Shown: piece by piece, positions 7,329-14,690 of the stretch
Position numbering within the stretch: position 1 is the stretch's first letter
Layout: each line of letters begins with the position of its first letter
Source of the DNA: Cyanophora paradoxa
Taxonomy: Eukaryota; Glaucocystophyceae; Cyanophorales; Cyanophoraceae
DNA: 22,959 nt
NCBI GenBank assembly: GCA_004431415.1
Contig: QPMI01000586.1
Span: 1-22,959, forward strand
Direction: 5' to 3'
Notes under the pieces: generated by a model
What the model was told of the DNA's origin: nothing
Seen by the model: the letters and a program-made list of their open reading frames with translations, nothing else
The model's database searches: none
Made by a program: the position numbers and the translations under genes

Positions 7329-9706
7329 ATGCAGGCGGCGACCTTCCGCTCGTGCGCGAAGCAGCAGCAGCCCGGCGAGCAGGACAGCATAGCCCGCGAT
7401 CTCGGCAGCCTGTCGGCGGAGGAGGCGCTCAACGCGATGACCTGCGATAGCGTGTTCAACTCGGCCGGCGTGCCGCGCTTCGAGCCGTTCGGCGGGCTGA
7501 AGAAGATCCAGAACACGGACGGCCACCCGAAGCGCTTGAAGACCAAGGGCCAGTTCACGCCGGTGAATAAGTTCAACGAGGTTCGCGGTTTCGCCCGCAC
7601 CGCTTCGGCCCCGGCTCACATGCCCGGCTCGCGTGCCCGCGCGCAGATCGTGCCTTACAGCATTCACGAGCTGCCGGAGCATGTGAAGGCGAAGTACGGC
7701 TTCACGCACGGCGATGTGGCGCTGTTGCTGATGTCCGACAATGCGCGGCGGGCTGCTTCAACAGCATCGCGCTCCATCGCGATTTCCATCCGCGCGCGAT
7801 CTTCTCCGGCACTCCGGAGCAGAAGGAGTTCCTCGCGGACCTCAAATCCGGCAGCGGCGGCGCCCACGGGTGAGGGCCCTTCCCTGCGCTCGCGTGCCCG
7901 CGCTTGCTCACGCGCGGGCCGCTGCAGCTCTTGATCGCGCGGGATCAGTGCCTGGCGTCGGTGACGGAGAAGGAGAAGGCCAGCCCGTCCGGCCTCGGCG
8001 TTCGGTGCGATTACGTCATCGTCACCAAGCGCATCAACCCGACGTACGCCAAGAAGTACGACCTCAACTTCGTCTACGTGAAGGAGGGCCGCCGGCCTCG
8101 CAGTACACCGTCACCGTCCAGGCCGGCATCTGCGCCGGCGAGACCATCCAAGGCGCGTACCACGGCGTCGGCACGCTCCCGTCCGGCGGCTTCTTCGACG
8201 TCGTTGATCACATGTTCCTCTCCTGCGCCGATGACATTTACGTGCGCGAGAGCCCGCCCTTTCCCCTTTCCCTGCCCCTGCGCGCGCTAAGGTCGCGTCC
8301 GCAGGTCGGGGAGAACCCGAGCGCGGAGAGCCCGCTGGGCTACGCGTACTGGCTGGTCAGCGTGCAGAAGGTGCTCTCCTGCGCGGCCCTTCTGAAGTAC
8401 GCCAGCGTCTGCGACTCCGGCATGCGGCCCCAGCTCCAGCTTCTCGTGGATCAGGGCCGGAGCGACGAGACCCGCCAGCGCCACCGCGATCTCGCGCGGA
8501 CGGCCGTGCTGAAGCTGGAGGAGGTTCTGCGCGAGGGCCACCCAAACGGGCCGGCCCGCGCCCGTGAGATCCTCTCGGCGGCCATCTCCGTGATCGTCGG
8601 CGAGCTCTCGCACACGGTCCGCCGCCGCCCCGCTTAGCCCGCCTCTCCTCCCTGACCCCGGGCCCTCGGAGCGCAGGAGGAGTCGGACGTTCTCACGCGC
8701 GGGCGGACGAGTTCCAGCGCCAGGCGGAGAAGATCAAGTGCTGGTACGAGAAGGTGAAGAAGCGGAGGAGACGGACCTGCGCGACTGGGGCAGCAAGAGC
8801 GGCGACGCCGAATTCGACCGCGACAAGCTCAAGCGCGTCTTCTTCTGGATGCGCATCTGCGCCAAGCTGGAGGCGCTGATGGACGAGTGGCACATCGAGG
8901 GCGTCCGTCTGGCGAAGGCGATGATCGCCATGGAGTGGGGCCACGGCCACCCGGCGCGCAAGGAGTGCAGCATGCTGGCCAAGGAGATCGGCCGCCGGGG
9001 CCGCTACATCAAGGAGGTGGCCTACGGCATCGAATGTGCGTCCGCCCCGCCTTGGCCTGCGCCCCGCCCTTGGCCTGCGCCCCGCGCTCTCCCCGCTCAC
9101 CCCCTCTCCCGCAGTTACCATCCCGCTCGTCCAATTCTTCCAGCGCGAGTTTGTGCTGATCCAGGCCTCCATCATCAAGATCGGGTCGCTCTCCGCCAAG
9201 GAGGTGGACGAGGCAAGGGACGAGGGCCAGGCGGAGGCGGAGGCGCGCTGGGACGATGCGGCGTTCAGCGCCGTCTGGGGCGTCGGGGACAACGCGCTCT
9301 CGCCCCCCGCCCCGTTCGGCTTCAGCGGGCGGCCCGCGCTGGCGTTCGACGAGCACGGCCTCCCGAGCTGGCGGAGGCGGACGCCGTCGGCTTCAACTGG
9401 GCGACGTTCGAGGCCCGCATCGACGAGAAGGCGAAGGAGGCGCAGATGCGGCTGCTGGAGGAGGGCCTCGTCCCGGCGCCGGTGCCCGCGCCCTTCCCCC
9501 TTCCTCTCCTCCTCGGCCCCTCTCACCGCCTCCTCCAGCCCCCGGCGTCCTCGGCTCCGGCGCCCTTGGCTCCGGCGCCCTCGCCCCCGGCCCTCTGCCC
9601 CACCTACGGAGAGAGGTGCGCCCACGGCGCCGATTGCGCCCTCAACGGCTCCCACCTCCTGCCCGCCAAGAAGGCCCGTGTCCGGACCCTCCCAATAATC
9701 ATATAG
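7329..9706 (+). CDS. Large unrecognised protein with a C-terminal CCCH-like cysteine/histidine cluster
   Basis: About 650 residues after splicing; no family is recognised. It starts MQAATFRSCAKQQQPGEQ, then SLSAEEALNAMTCDSVFN, HELPEHVKAKYGFTHGDVAL, VRCDYVIVTKRINPTYAKKY, YTVTVQAGICAGETIQGAY and GGFFDVVDHMFLSCADDIY. A helical second half has KIKCWYEKVK, RVFFWMRICAKLEALMDEWH and FTIPLVQFFQREFVLIQASI. FNWATFEARIDEKAKEAQ (about 9395-9450) resembles a motif in the divergent 5377-7137 gene. A Pro/Ala-rich linker precedes CPTYGERCAHGADCALNGSH (9596-9655), with spacing C-x6-C-x5-C-x5-H, close to a CCCH zinc finger. Likely introns: 7870-7927, 8242-8304, 8617-8676 and 9036-9114. The third would join what otherwise look like two genes. 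Frame breaks lie near 7745, 8088, 8695, 8755 and 9360. The stop (9704-9706) lies in the loop of a hairpin. Confidence 0.55.
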
Positions 9707-9728
9707 AGTATTGGAAAGGTCCGGACAC
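9678..9728. terminator. Hairpin covering the stop codons of two convergent genes
   Basis: A perfect 11-bp inverted repeat, GTGTCCGGACC (9678-9688) and GGTCCGGACAC (9718-9728), has a second inner pair, CCAATA (9692-9697) and TATTGG (9709-9714). The plus-gene stop TAG (9704-9706) lies in the loop. The minus-gene stop (9728-9730) touches the right arm. A symmetric hairpin here could mark 3' ends for both transcripts. Giant viruses such as mimiviruses are known to end transcripts at palindromes; applying that here is inference. Confidence 0.6.
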
Positions 9729-10383
9729 TAGAGGAGGGCGTACGACTTAAACTCGCGCAGCGCCGCCTGCTCCTCGCTGAGGTTCTCTGACTTCATTCGA
9801 TCGCTGTAGGGCTCGGGCGGCGTGCCCTCCTTGACGTGCATCCAAAATAGATGTAAGCACTTCCTCATGAGCTTGATGTACCTCTCGTCCCGTCTGACGT
9901 ACCACGTTTGCACGCGCAGAGGAGTGAAGCAAAAAAGTTCGGCCCACTCGCGGCCCGTTATGTCCAGCAGGCCCTGGAGCTGGGGCATGTAATAAGTTGG
10001 GACCTTTTCGTAGAGTTCTTGTTTGTAGGGGCATTTTATTTCAAGTATACGATCGCTTCCAATCAGCCCGTCCGGGCTGCCCGCCAGGAAGGGCAGTTCC
10101 TTATGTTCGTGCAATCCAGTATGTTGCACGTCCACGTTGTTGTTCGACGTTTTGTAGAGAGAGACCGCGAGGGGCTCATAGTCATGCCATAGGTTAGGGC
10201 AGGGTTGTCAAAGTTGTTTTCCTCCGCTATCCCGCTTAGCTCCGCCCACAGGCGGGCCCTGGATTTCCAGGGGTTTATGCCGCACGCAGCCGCAAAATTA
10301 GATGCAGTTAGTTTTTCACGGCGCGCCGCGTGCCACGCTGCGCTCCCCTGTTGCAAAGTCTCGCAATTTGTATCGGTATGCAT
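9728..10383 (-). CDS. YqaJ-family viral-type recombinase/exonuclease
   Basis: A PD-(D/E)XK nuclease of the lambda-exonuclease/YqaJ family. Known members degrade one DNA strand 5' to 3' and feed recombination with a single-strand annealing protein. About 218 residues, a normal length. Seen in order: QQGSAAWHAARREKLTASNF with the usual N-terminal helix, CGINPWKSRARLW, then after a frame break the YEPLAVSLYK glutamate, the catalytic SPDG and LEIKCPY (the D...ExK core), and YYMPQLQG with the conserved glutamine. The C-terminus includes WYVRRDERYIK. One base is missing near 10184-10188; an added C restores the frame. There is no intron, and codon use is much less GC-biased than in the left block. 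It diverges from the 10434 gene and converges on the 7329 gene. No annealing partner is recognised nearby. Confidence 0.92.
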
Positions 10384-10433
10384 AGCGTAGCCTCGCAGTA
10401 GCGTTTAGAATTTCTTGATGTGTGCAATTGCAA
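10384..10433. promoter_or_regulatory. 50-bp bidirectional promoter of YqaJ and the 10434 gene
   Basis: Toward YqaJ the minus strand reads AAATTCTAAACGCTA (10399-10413), ending 15 bp before the ATG. Twelve bases match the motif before the 375-747 gene. Toward the plus gene the same AT island reads GAATTTCTTGATG (10408-10420), 13 bp before the ATG. The two signals overlap, so both genes may be transcribed from one short element. Confidence 0.5.
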
Positions 10434-11128
10434 ATGTCGGATGCAGAGGAAGCGCCCAGGGACGTGATCGCACAGTTCATAGATCAGGTCAAGGACCTTA
10501 GACGCTGGGTGGTAGAGCAGGCCTCGCGACCGAATCGACAGCGCCAACCCTGGCCGGTGCTAGAGCTGGCCCGGGCAGGGTGGCTAGACACGCATTACAA
10601 CTCTGGCGGGGCCCTTTACGTTCGGAGCCACGACGAGGGCAGGATTATCGACGAGTTCAAGCGCATCTGGTTCGCCCTGGGCTCCAAGCTCAGCATACTC
10701 TCGACCCTCCCGGACCACATTCGCATGCAAATCCTCGAGTGGTACGCGAAGGCAAGGGACTCGCAATGGGACGACGTAAATTTGCGCGACCTCTCGCGCT
10801 TGCGCTCGGCTGTGACGGCGTATGTCACAAACTATGATTATCACGTCAAAAAGCCCCAATTCGAAGTTGAGCCAATTCCGATGAATCTGGTACCCCTGGG
10901 ATGGGAAGAGTACCCGAGTACTCGTGGAACAGGGCCTCAACCCCCGCGCCAGGCCCTGCCAGCCCCGCCCGCCCCACCGATAAACGCCCCCGCCCCGCGT
11001 GACGTCAGACGGACATACGCGAATGGGAGGAGTGGAGCAACGACCCGAAGAACTGGCTACCCGGGGAGGCGGAGATGCGGAAGCGCGCGAGGCTGATGCC
11101 CGGCGACAGGTACCCCGACCGCGAGTAG
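10434..11128 (+). CDS. Unrecognised protein, first copy of a tandem duplicate pair
   Basis: About 231 residues with one frame break near 11000-11010. It starts MSDAEEAPRDVIAQFIDQVK (an upstream GTG is ignored), continues WPVLELARAGWLDTHYNSGG and then IWFALGSKLSILSTLPDHIR, LRDLSRLRSAVTAYVTNYDY and PIPMNLVPLGWEEYPS. A Pro-rich linker follows, and then REWEEWSNDPKNWLPGEAEM up to TAG at 11126-11128. The central and terminal parts align with the 11407-11941 gene: a tryptophan, an LP-dipeptide, an LRSA helix, a P-x-GW or PPEW turn, a Pro-rich linker and an REW motif. It has no introns. Neither copy matches a family I know. Position next to YqaJ suggests membership of the same viral module; a role in recombination would be speculation. 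Confidence 0.6.
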
Positions 11129-11134
11129 GGGTAC
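11110..11134. terminator. Short hairpin at the stop codon of the 10434 gene
   Basis: GTACCCC (11110-11116) pairs with GGGGTAC (11128-11134) across an 11-base loop. The stop TAG (11126-11128) overlaps the right arm. The placement parallels the hairpin at 9678-9728. Confidence 0.4.
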
Positions 11135-11137
11135 AGG

Positions 11138-11151
11138 TATAAATTCTCACC
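11138..11151 (+). promoter_or_regulatory. TATA-like promoter motif before the 11163 gene
   Basis: TATAAATTCTCACC lies 11 bp before the ATG at 11163. It combines a TATA-like start with the TTCTCA-ACC pattern found before other genes of this element. Confidence 0.45.
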
Positions 11152-11162
11152 GAGCCGCGAGC

Positions 11163-11407
11163 ATGGCGCGAACACGCGAGTCCGACGTGCTGTACAACAA
11201 CGGCGACCTGGACGGGGAGATTCGACAGCGGAACGTGGACTTGGAGGATGCGAACGCAGTGCTGGAGGGGAGGCGCACGTCCTCAGGGGCGGCTCGCCGG
11301 CGGAGAACTTCATGGAGCGCGTGCTCTACCTTGTGCGCTGGATTAGAGACGAATTCCACGACGAGCGAGAGCTCCCGGACAGGGAGATGATCAGGGCGCG
11401 GGCTTGA
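11163..11407 (+). CDS. Small charged protein between the tandem duplicates
   Basis: About 81 residues with one frame break near 11272. It starts MARTRESDVLYNNGDLDGEI, a helical and charged stretch, then RQRNVDLEDANAVLEG. After the break it continues GGSPAENFMERVLYLVRWIR and ends DREMIRARA at TGA (11405-11407). No family is recognised. The amphipathic helices suggest a small binding or scaffold protein. Its stop overlaps the next start as TGATG, so translation of the two may be coupled. The start follows a promoter-like motif 11 bp upstream. Confidence 0.5.
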
Positions 11408-11941
11408 TGGGTATGACAGAGAACCCGAGATCGTACCTGAGGCGCGAACGCAGGGATCTGAACGGCGATTGGGCCGACCTGCAAGCGCTGTGGACGGCCT
11501 TTGCGAACCGCAAGAGCCAGATCCTTGCCCTGCCCGCGCAGGTACAGCAGCGTATCATTGATTTCGTAGCCCCCTGGCGCGACGAGTCCCTCCAGCAGCC
11601 ATTCATGCAACCACGCTTCCTCTCCGGGCTCAGGAGCGCGTTCTTCCACTTGGCCGTGAGCAGCGACCGGTATTTCACACCGCAGAGGATCGTTCACGGC
11701 GAATTCGGCATACCCCCGAGTGGCTGAATTTTGCCACCGTACCCCCTTCCCCACCCCGCCTCGAAGGCCCCCCCTCCCCTACCCCGAGCAGCGTGAGTCA
11801 CTCAAGCGTCAGAGGGAGGTACGCGAATGGATGGACGACACAGCCACTGGGTACAGGGCGAGGCCGAATTACGCAAGTTCGGAAGGTTCGGGCAGTAACA
11901 GCGGGGGGTACAGCATTCAGTTAGAGCCTGAGCATCGTTAG
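11407..11941 (+). CDS. Unrecognised protein, second copy of the tandem duplicate pair
   Basis: About 178 residues with a frame break near 11715. It starts MGMTENPRSYLRRERRDLNG, then LQALWTAFANRKSQILALPA, VQQRIIDFVAPWRDESLQQP, FLSGLRSAFFHLAVSSDRYF and VHGEFGIPPEW. A Pro-rich linker leads to ESLKRQREVREWMDDTATG and the stop at 11939-11941. The layout matches the 10434 gene without that copy's first 60 or so residues. The ATG at 11407-11409 overlaps the preceding stop. No separate promoter motif is seen, so it is likely expressed from the 11163 transcript. Function unknown. Confidence 0.55.
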
Positions 11942-11980
11942 AGGCCGGGAGGCCCCCCGAGGGGTACACCGGCTGTTACT
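11894..11980. repeat. 9-bp inverted repeat around the end of the 11407 gene
   Basis: AGTAACAGC (11894-11902) and GCTGTTACT (11972-11980) are perfect inverted repeats 69 bp apart, with the stop (11939-11941) between them. Two GGGGTAC heptamers (11905 and 11961) and a GGCCGGGAGGCC palindrome-like block lie inside. It may be a third gene-end structure, though the loop is long. Confidence 0.35.
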
Positions 11981-12211
11981 CCCCGCGTCGGTTAGTGCTA
12001 GCCCCCCTGTTAGTGCAGCGTGTACCTGATCGCAATATAACACCCAAACCTCCGCGACGCGTGACTCATGCAACCTCCGAGGGTTAACAATGCATTGACA
12101 GCGAAGGGGCAAGCTCGAGAGCTCAACGCTTCACAAAGGCCCACGTATATACATGATCACGGTATACGTAGCATGGCGCCAATTGCAAAGTCGACGCCGC
12201 GCGCATATGCG

Positions 12212-12231
12212 GCATGCCGCATGCGGCATGC
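12212..12231. repeat. 20-bp perfect palindrome
   Basis: GCATGCCGCATGCGGCATGC is identical to its reverse complement. It lies in a wider GCATGC/GCGGCA-rich patch (about 12195-12262). Confidence 0.8.
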
Positions 12232-12620
12232 GGCGTGCCACGGTGCGGGCCGTGCGGCATGCCATGAATCCCATGATCCGAGATGCGTACTGTAACCTGA
12301 CTCTCTGACTCTCGCATACTCGCATCACGAGTCGCATGTCATGCGCATATGCATGCCCCCCAATTGGGCCCGGCCCGCAAATCCCGCAATAATTTTTTAT
12401 TTAAGTTGCAAGTTGCCGTGGCCAATTGCAAGTTGCAAGGTGAAACCATGAAACTCCATTCAAGATTCAACTTGGCAACTTGATCAAAACTTCTGCAGCT
12501 TCCAATTTTGCAAAGTTCCGCCGATCGCGAGCTCGAGTACCTATATAGCTACATGTGCGGCGCATGCGCATTGTGCGCATGCACTTCCGAAAACTTCCGA
12601 GGCAATGCAGATATATGTGG

Positions 12621-12660
12621 GTCACGCTGACTCACGCAGACTCACGCAGACTCACGCTGC
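12621..12660. repeat. 10-bp tandem repeat, four copies
   Basis: Copies are gtcacgctga, ctcacgcaga, ctcacgcaga and ctcacgctgc. The first junction makes a TGACTCA site. A related 10-bp repeat occurs at 14281-14311. Confidence 0.75.
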
Positions 12661-12714
12661 CTGAGCTCGAGTCACGCATGATCATGATTCATGACACCGT
12701 TGACACGCTTGCTA

Positions 12715-12739
12715 GCAAGTTTGCAACTTGCAAACTTGC
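12715..12739. repeat. 12-bp inverted repeat with a 1-bp spacer
   Basis: GCAAGTTTGCAA and TTGCAAACTTGC flank a single C. The unit TTGCAAGTTGC also recurs at 12400-12440. Confidence 0.8.
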
Positions 12740-13380
12740 CCTAGGCCTTTAGCGGGAACCTTTGCAATTGGGGTACCGGTATACAGTTTAGAGAGCACCC
12801 GCCGCCGGCCGGACCCCGTATACGTATACGTATAGCCTAGCACCGGGCCATACGGTACATGCATGATGCATGGCCCGGCCCATGAGGGCCGATCGCGATG
12901 ATGAGGGCCATCATGAGGCGCATGATGCATTAGCTAATAAGTGTAGTAAAAAAAAAGTTTCATAACACATGTACATATATATATTTCATGATTTTCACCG
13001 TACGTACACGTGCAGGAAGTTGCCAGGATTCCAGGAACTGGCAGCGGACGTGACCGGGACGTCACGCTGAAAACGGCGAACGTCACGCACATTTGCGGAA
13101 ACAAACCGACTCGGAGGCGCTGAAAGCTCGATCGACTGGCTTCAAGGCCCGACAGCTCGAAAACGGTTGGCTCGAGGCGGTTGGGTTTTCCTGATCATAT
13201 GCATGCTAAATCCCTATTGACGGCGATTCGAATTCGAGATGAAATCGCTGTACCCGCAAAAGGAGTGGCGAATCCGGTCCGGCGATTCCCGCCGCGGCGA
13301 ACTGAAGCGTCGAGCGTTTAATTTGCATATCCGAGTACCGTGTAATTCTTAATTACCGCGCTGACCGTACTACTAGCTAG

Positions 13381-13450
13381 CTGCGCTACCATATCTTGCA
13401 ATTGATTACTGCGCTCAAAAATTTTATAACGCAGTAATTTGGTAGCGCAG
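13381..13450. repeat. Small foldback (MITE-like) element
   Basis: The left arm CTGCGCTACCA...ATTACTGCGC (13381-13413) carries about 13 extra bases relative to the right arm CGCAGTAATTTGGTAGCGCAG (13430-13450), its otherwise near-perfect inverse. The loop is AT-rich. The right arm occurs again as a direct repeat at 13517-13537. Confidence 0.55.
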
Positions 13451-13537
13451 TATTAAAATTACCCCCTTTGCTAACAAATAATGCATTTTCGAGGCCGATC
13501 GATGGAACGCACTTCAACGCAGTAATTTGGTAGCGCA
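13429..13537. repeat. Pair of exact 21-bp direct repeats, 88 bp apart
   Basis: The segments 13429-13449 and 13517-13537 are identical; both begin ACGCAGTAATTTGG and end TAGCGCA. The first is also the right arm of the foldback at 13381-13450. Confidence 0.8.
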
Positions 13538-13946
13538 CTGCGGCAGTATATATTATAAACTAGTGAAGCGCCCCCTATATGTGCATATGATCAGGTGACT
13601 CTAGCTGTGACTCAGTGAGTCTGTGCCACGGTGAGTCGTCGGTGACTCATCGTCCGATATCCGCCGTGCGCCGCGGTGCGCGGCGGACCGGCGGTCACGG
13701 ATCGGGGACTCACGGTGCGCCGCCGCCGCCGCGGTGTCACGGTGCCACGTGCATGCGCACTGGAAGTCTGGGCCACGCGTGCACGGTACGTTGCGCGTAA
13801 TTTCGCGTAATTTCGCGGCGTAAATATATTAATATTATCCGGCCGCGGATGATATGGCCATCGGATCATGCTGGCAGGCTGGAGTTAACATTGAATCCAC
13901 TGTTATCCACGTGCACATGTATACGTAAAGCTTCGAATTCAAACCT

Positions 13947-14000
13947 GAATCGGGATTCGGGATTCGGGATTCATGATCAAGAATCGGGAATCGGGATTCC
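13947..14000. repeat. 7-bp tandem repeat based on GGGATTC
   Basis: About six degenerate copies of GAATCGG or GGGATTC occur on either side of a TGATCA centre. Confidence 0.7.
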
Positions 14001-14226
14001 TGCCAGCCAGTGCCAGGCTAGCCGCTAGCACTACAGTCTACAGCTGGAAATTAGCCTGCTGGAATCATTGAATCCGGCCGCGCGCGGGCCTGCATCATCA
14101 GGCTGCCGGGCTGGATGAGTATTGTGGATTCGCATAGTTTCCATGATCATGACTCAGTGAGGCCGTCGCCGGCCCGTCGACGTCGGCCCGGCGGACTCGG
14201 TCGGAGTCGCAAAACTTGCAAGTTCT

Positions 14227-14242
14227 ACCGTACTAGTACGGT
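14227..14242. repeat. 16-bp perfect palindrome
   Basis: ACCGTACTAGTACGGT is self-complementary. GTACTAC-G-GTAGTAC follows directly at 14241-14255. Confidence 0.8.
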
Positions 14243-14280
14243 ACTACGGTAGTACGTTAACGGTTCGAGACACGGCGTCA

Positions 14281-14311
14281 CACGGACTCACACCGACTCA
14301 CACCGAGTCAC
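14281..14311. repeat. 10-bp tandem repeat, three copies
   Basis: The copies are cacggactca, caccgactca and caccgagtca, with partial copies on both sides. The core ACTCAC is shared with the repeat at 12621-12660. Confidence 0.75.
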
Positions 14312-14447
14312 ACGCCGCGGATATATAATTACGTATACAGTGTCATATGCGCATGCATAGTTTCCGGCGACTATCCAGTCTATCCGATATCGATGATCCG
14401 CCGGATTCCGCCCAGCCGCACCGAGTCTCACTGAGTCAGCCTCTCAG

Positions 14448-14477
14448 GCATGCGCAGGCTGCGCAGCCTGCGCATGC
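14448..14477. repeat. 30-bp perfect palindrome
   Basis: Each 15-base arm begins GCATGCGCAGGCTGC, and the whole is identical to its reverse complement with no spacer. A CTGGCA/CAGGCTG-rich low-complexity patch follows to about 14600. Confidence 0.85.
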
Positions 14478-14690
14478 AGGTGCCAGGCTGCAGGCTGCAG
14501 CTGGCACTGGCTGGCAGAGCCTGGCACTGCGGCAGGCAGTGGCCCAGTGGCATGCAGGCTGGCACTGCCTGGCAGCTGGCCAGCGCCGGCGCCCGGCGCC
14601 GCCGGCCCAGCCTGGCAGCGCCGGGGGCCAGCGGCGCAGCCGCTGAGCCGCGCGCAGCGGCCCCAGGCCCCCAGCGCTAGCGCTACCTAC

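Larger units (their letters stand above)
1..11980. mobile_element. Candidate endogenous viral element or virus-like transposon (extends beyond the left edge)
   Basis: This span groups the genes from the left edge to the inverted repeat near 11.98 kb. Seen in the sequence: a D5-like SF3 helicase domain, a YqaJ-type exonuclease, closely spaced small genes, a recurring motif before start codons, and hairpins at stop codons. Known: SF3 helicases and YqaJ exonucleases are typical of DNA viruses and mobile elements and are not usual nuclear genes. Inference: the two halves belong to one element, because the motif before the YqaJ gene matches 12 bases of the one before the 375-747 gene. I could not recognise a capsid protein, packaging ATPase, DNA polymerase or integrase. 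I found no terminal repeats or target duplication, and the left end lies outside the window. The right limit is my estimate. Confidence 0.45.

Noticed and set aside
3226-7927. At five left-block junctions, canonical GT-AG splicing leaves the frame one base short, as if one flanking G had to be kept (non-canonical introns).
   Set aside because: Each case is also explained by one missing C in the nearby exon, the same error seen in conserved domains without introns. Other introns of the same genes splice canonically in frame.
9728-10383. Interpretation of the YqaJ gene as part of a bacterial prophage or contamination.
   Set aside because: The neighbours have spliceosomal-type introns, no Shine-Dalgarno pattern is evident, and its promoter motif matches the intron-bearing left block.
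12621-14311. Short regularly repeated units that might suggest a CRISPR array.
   Set aside because: The units are 10 bp, contiguous and without spacers, in a eukaryotic context.
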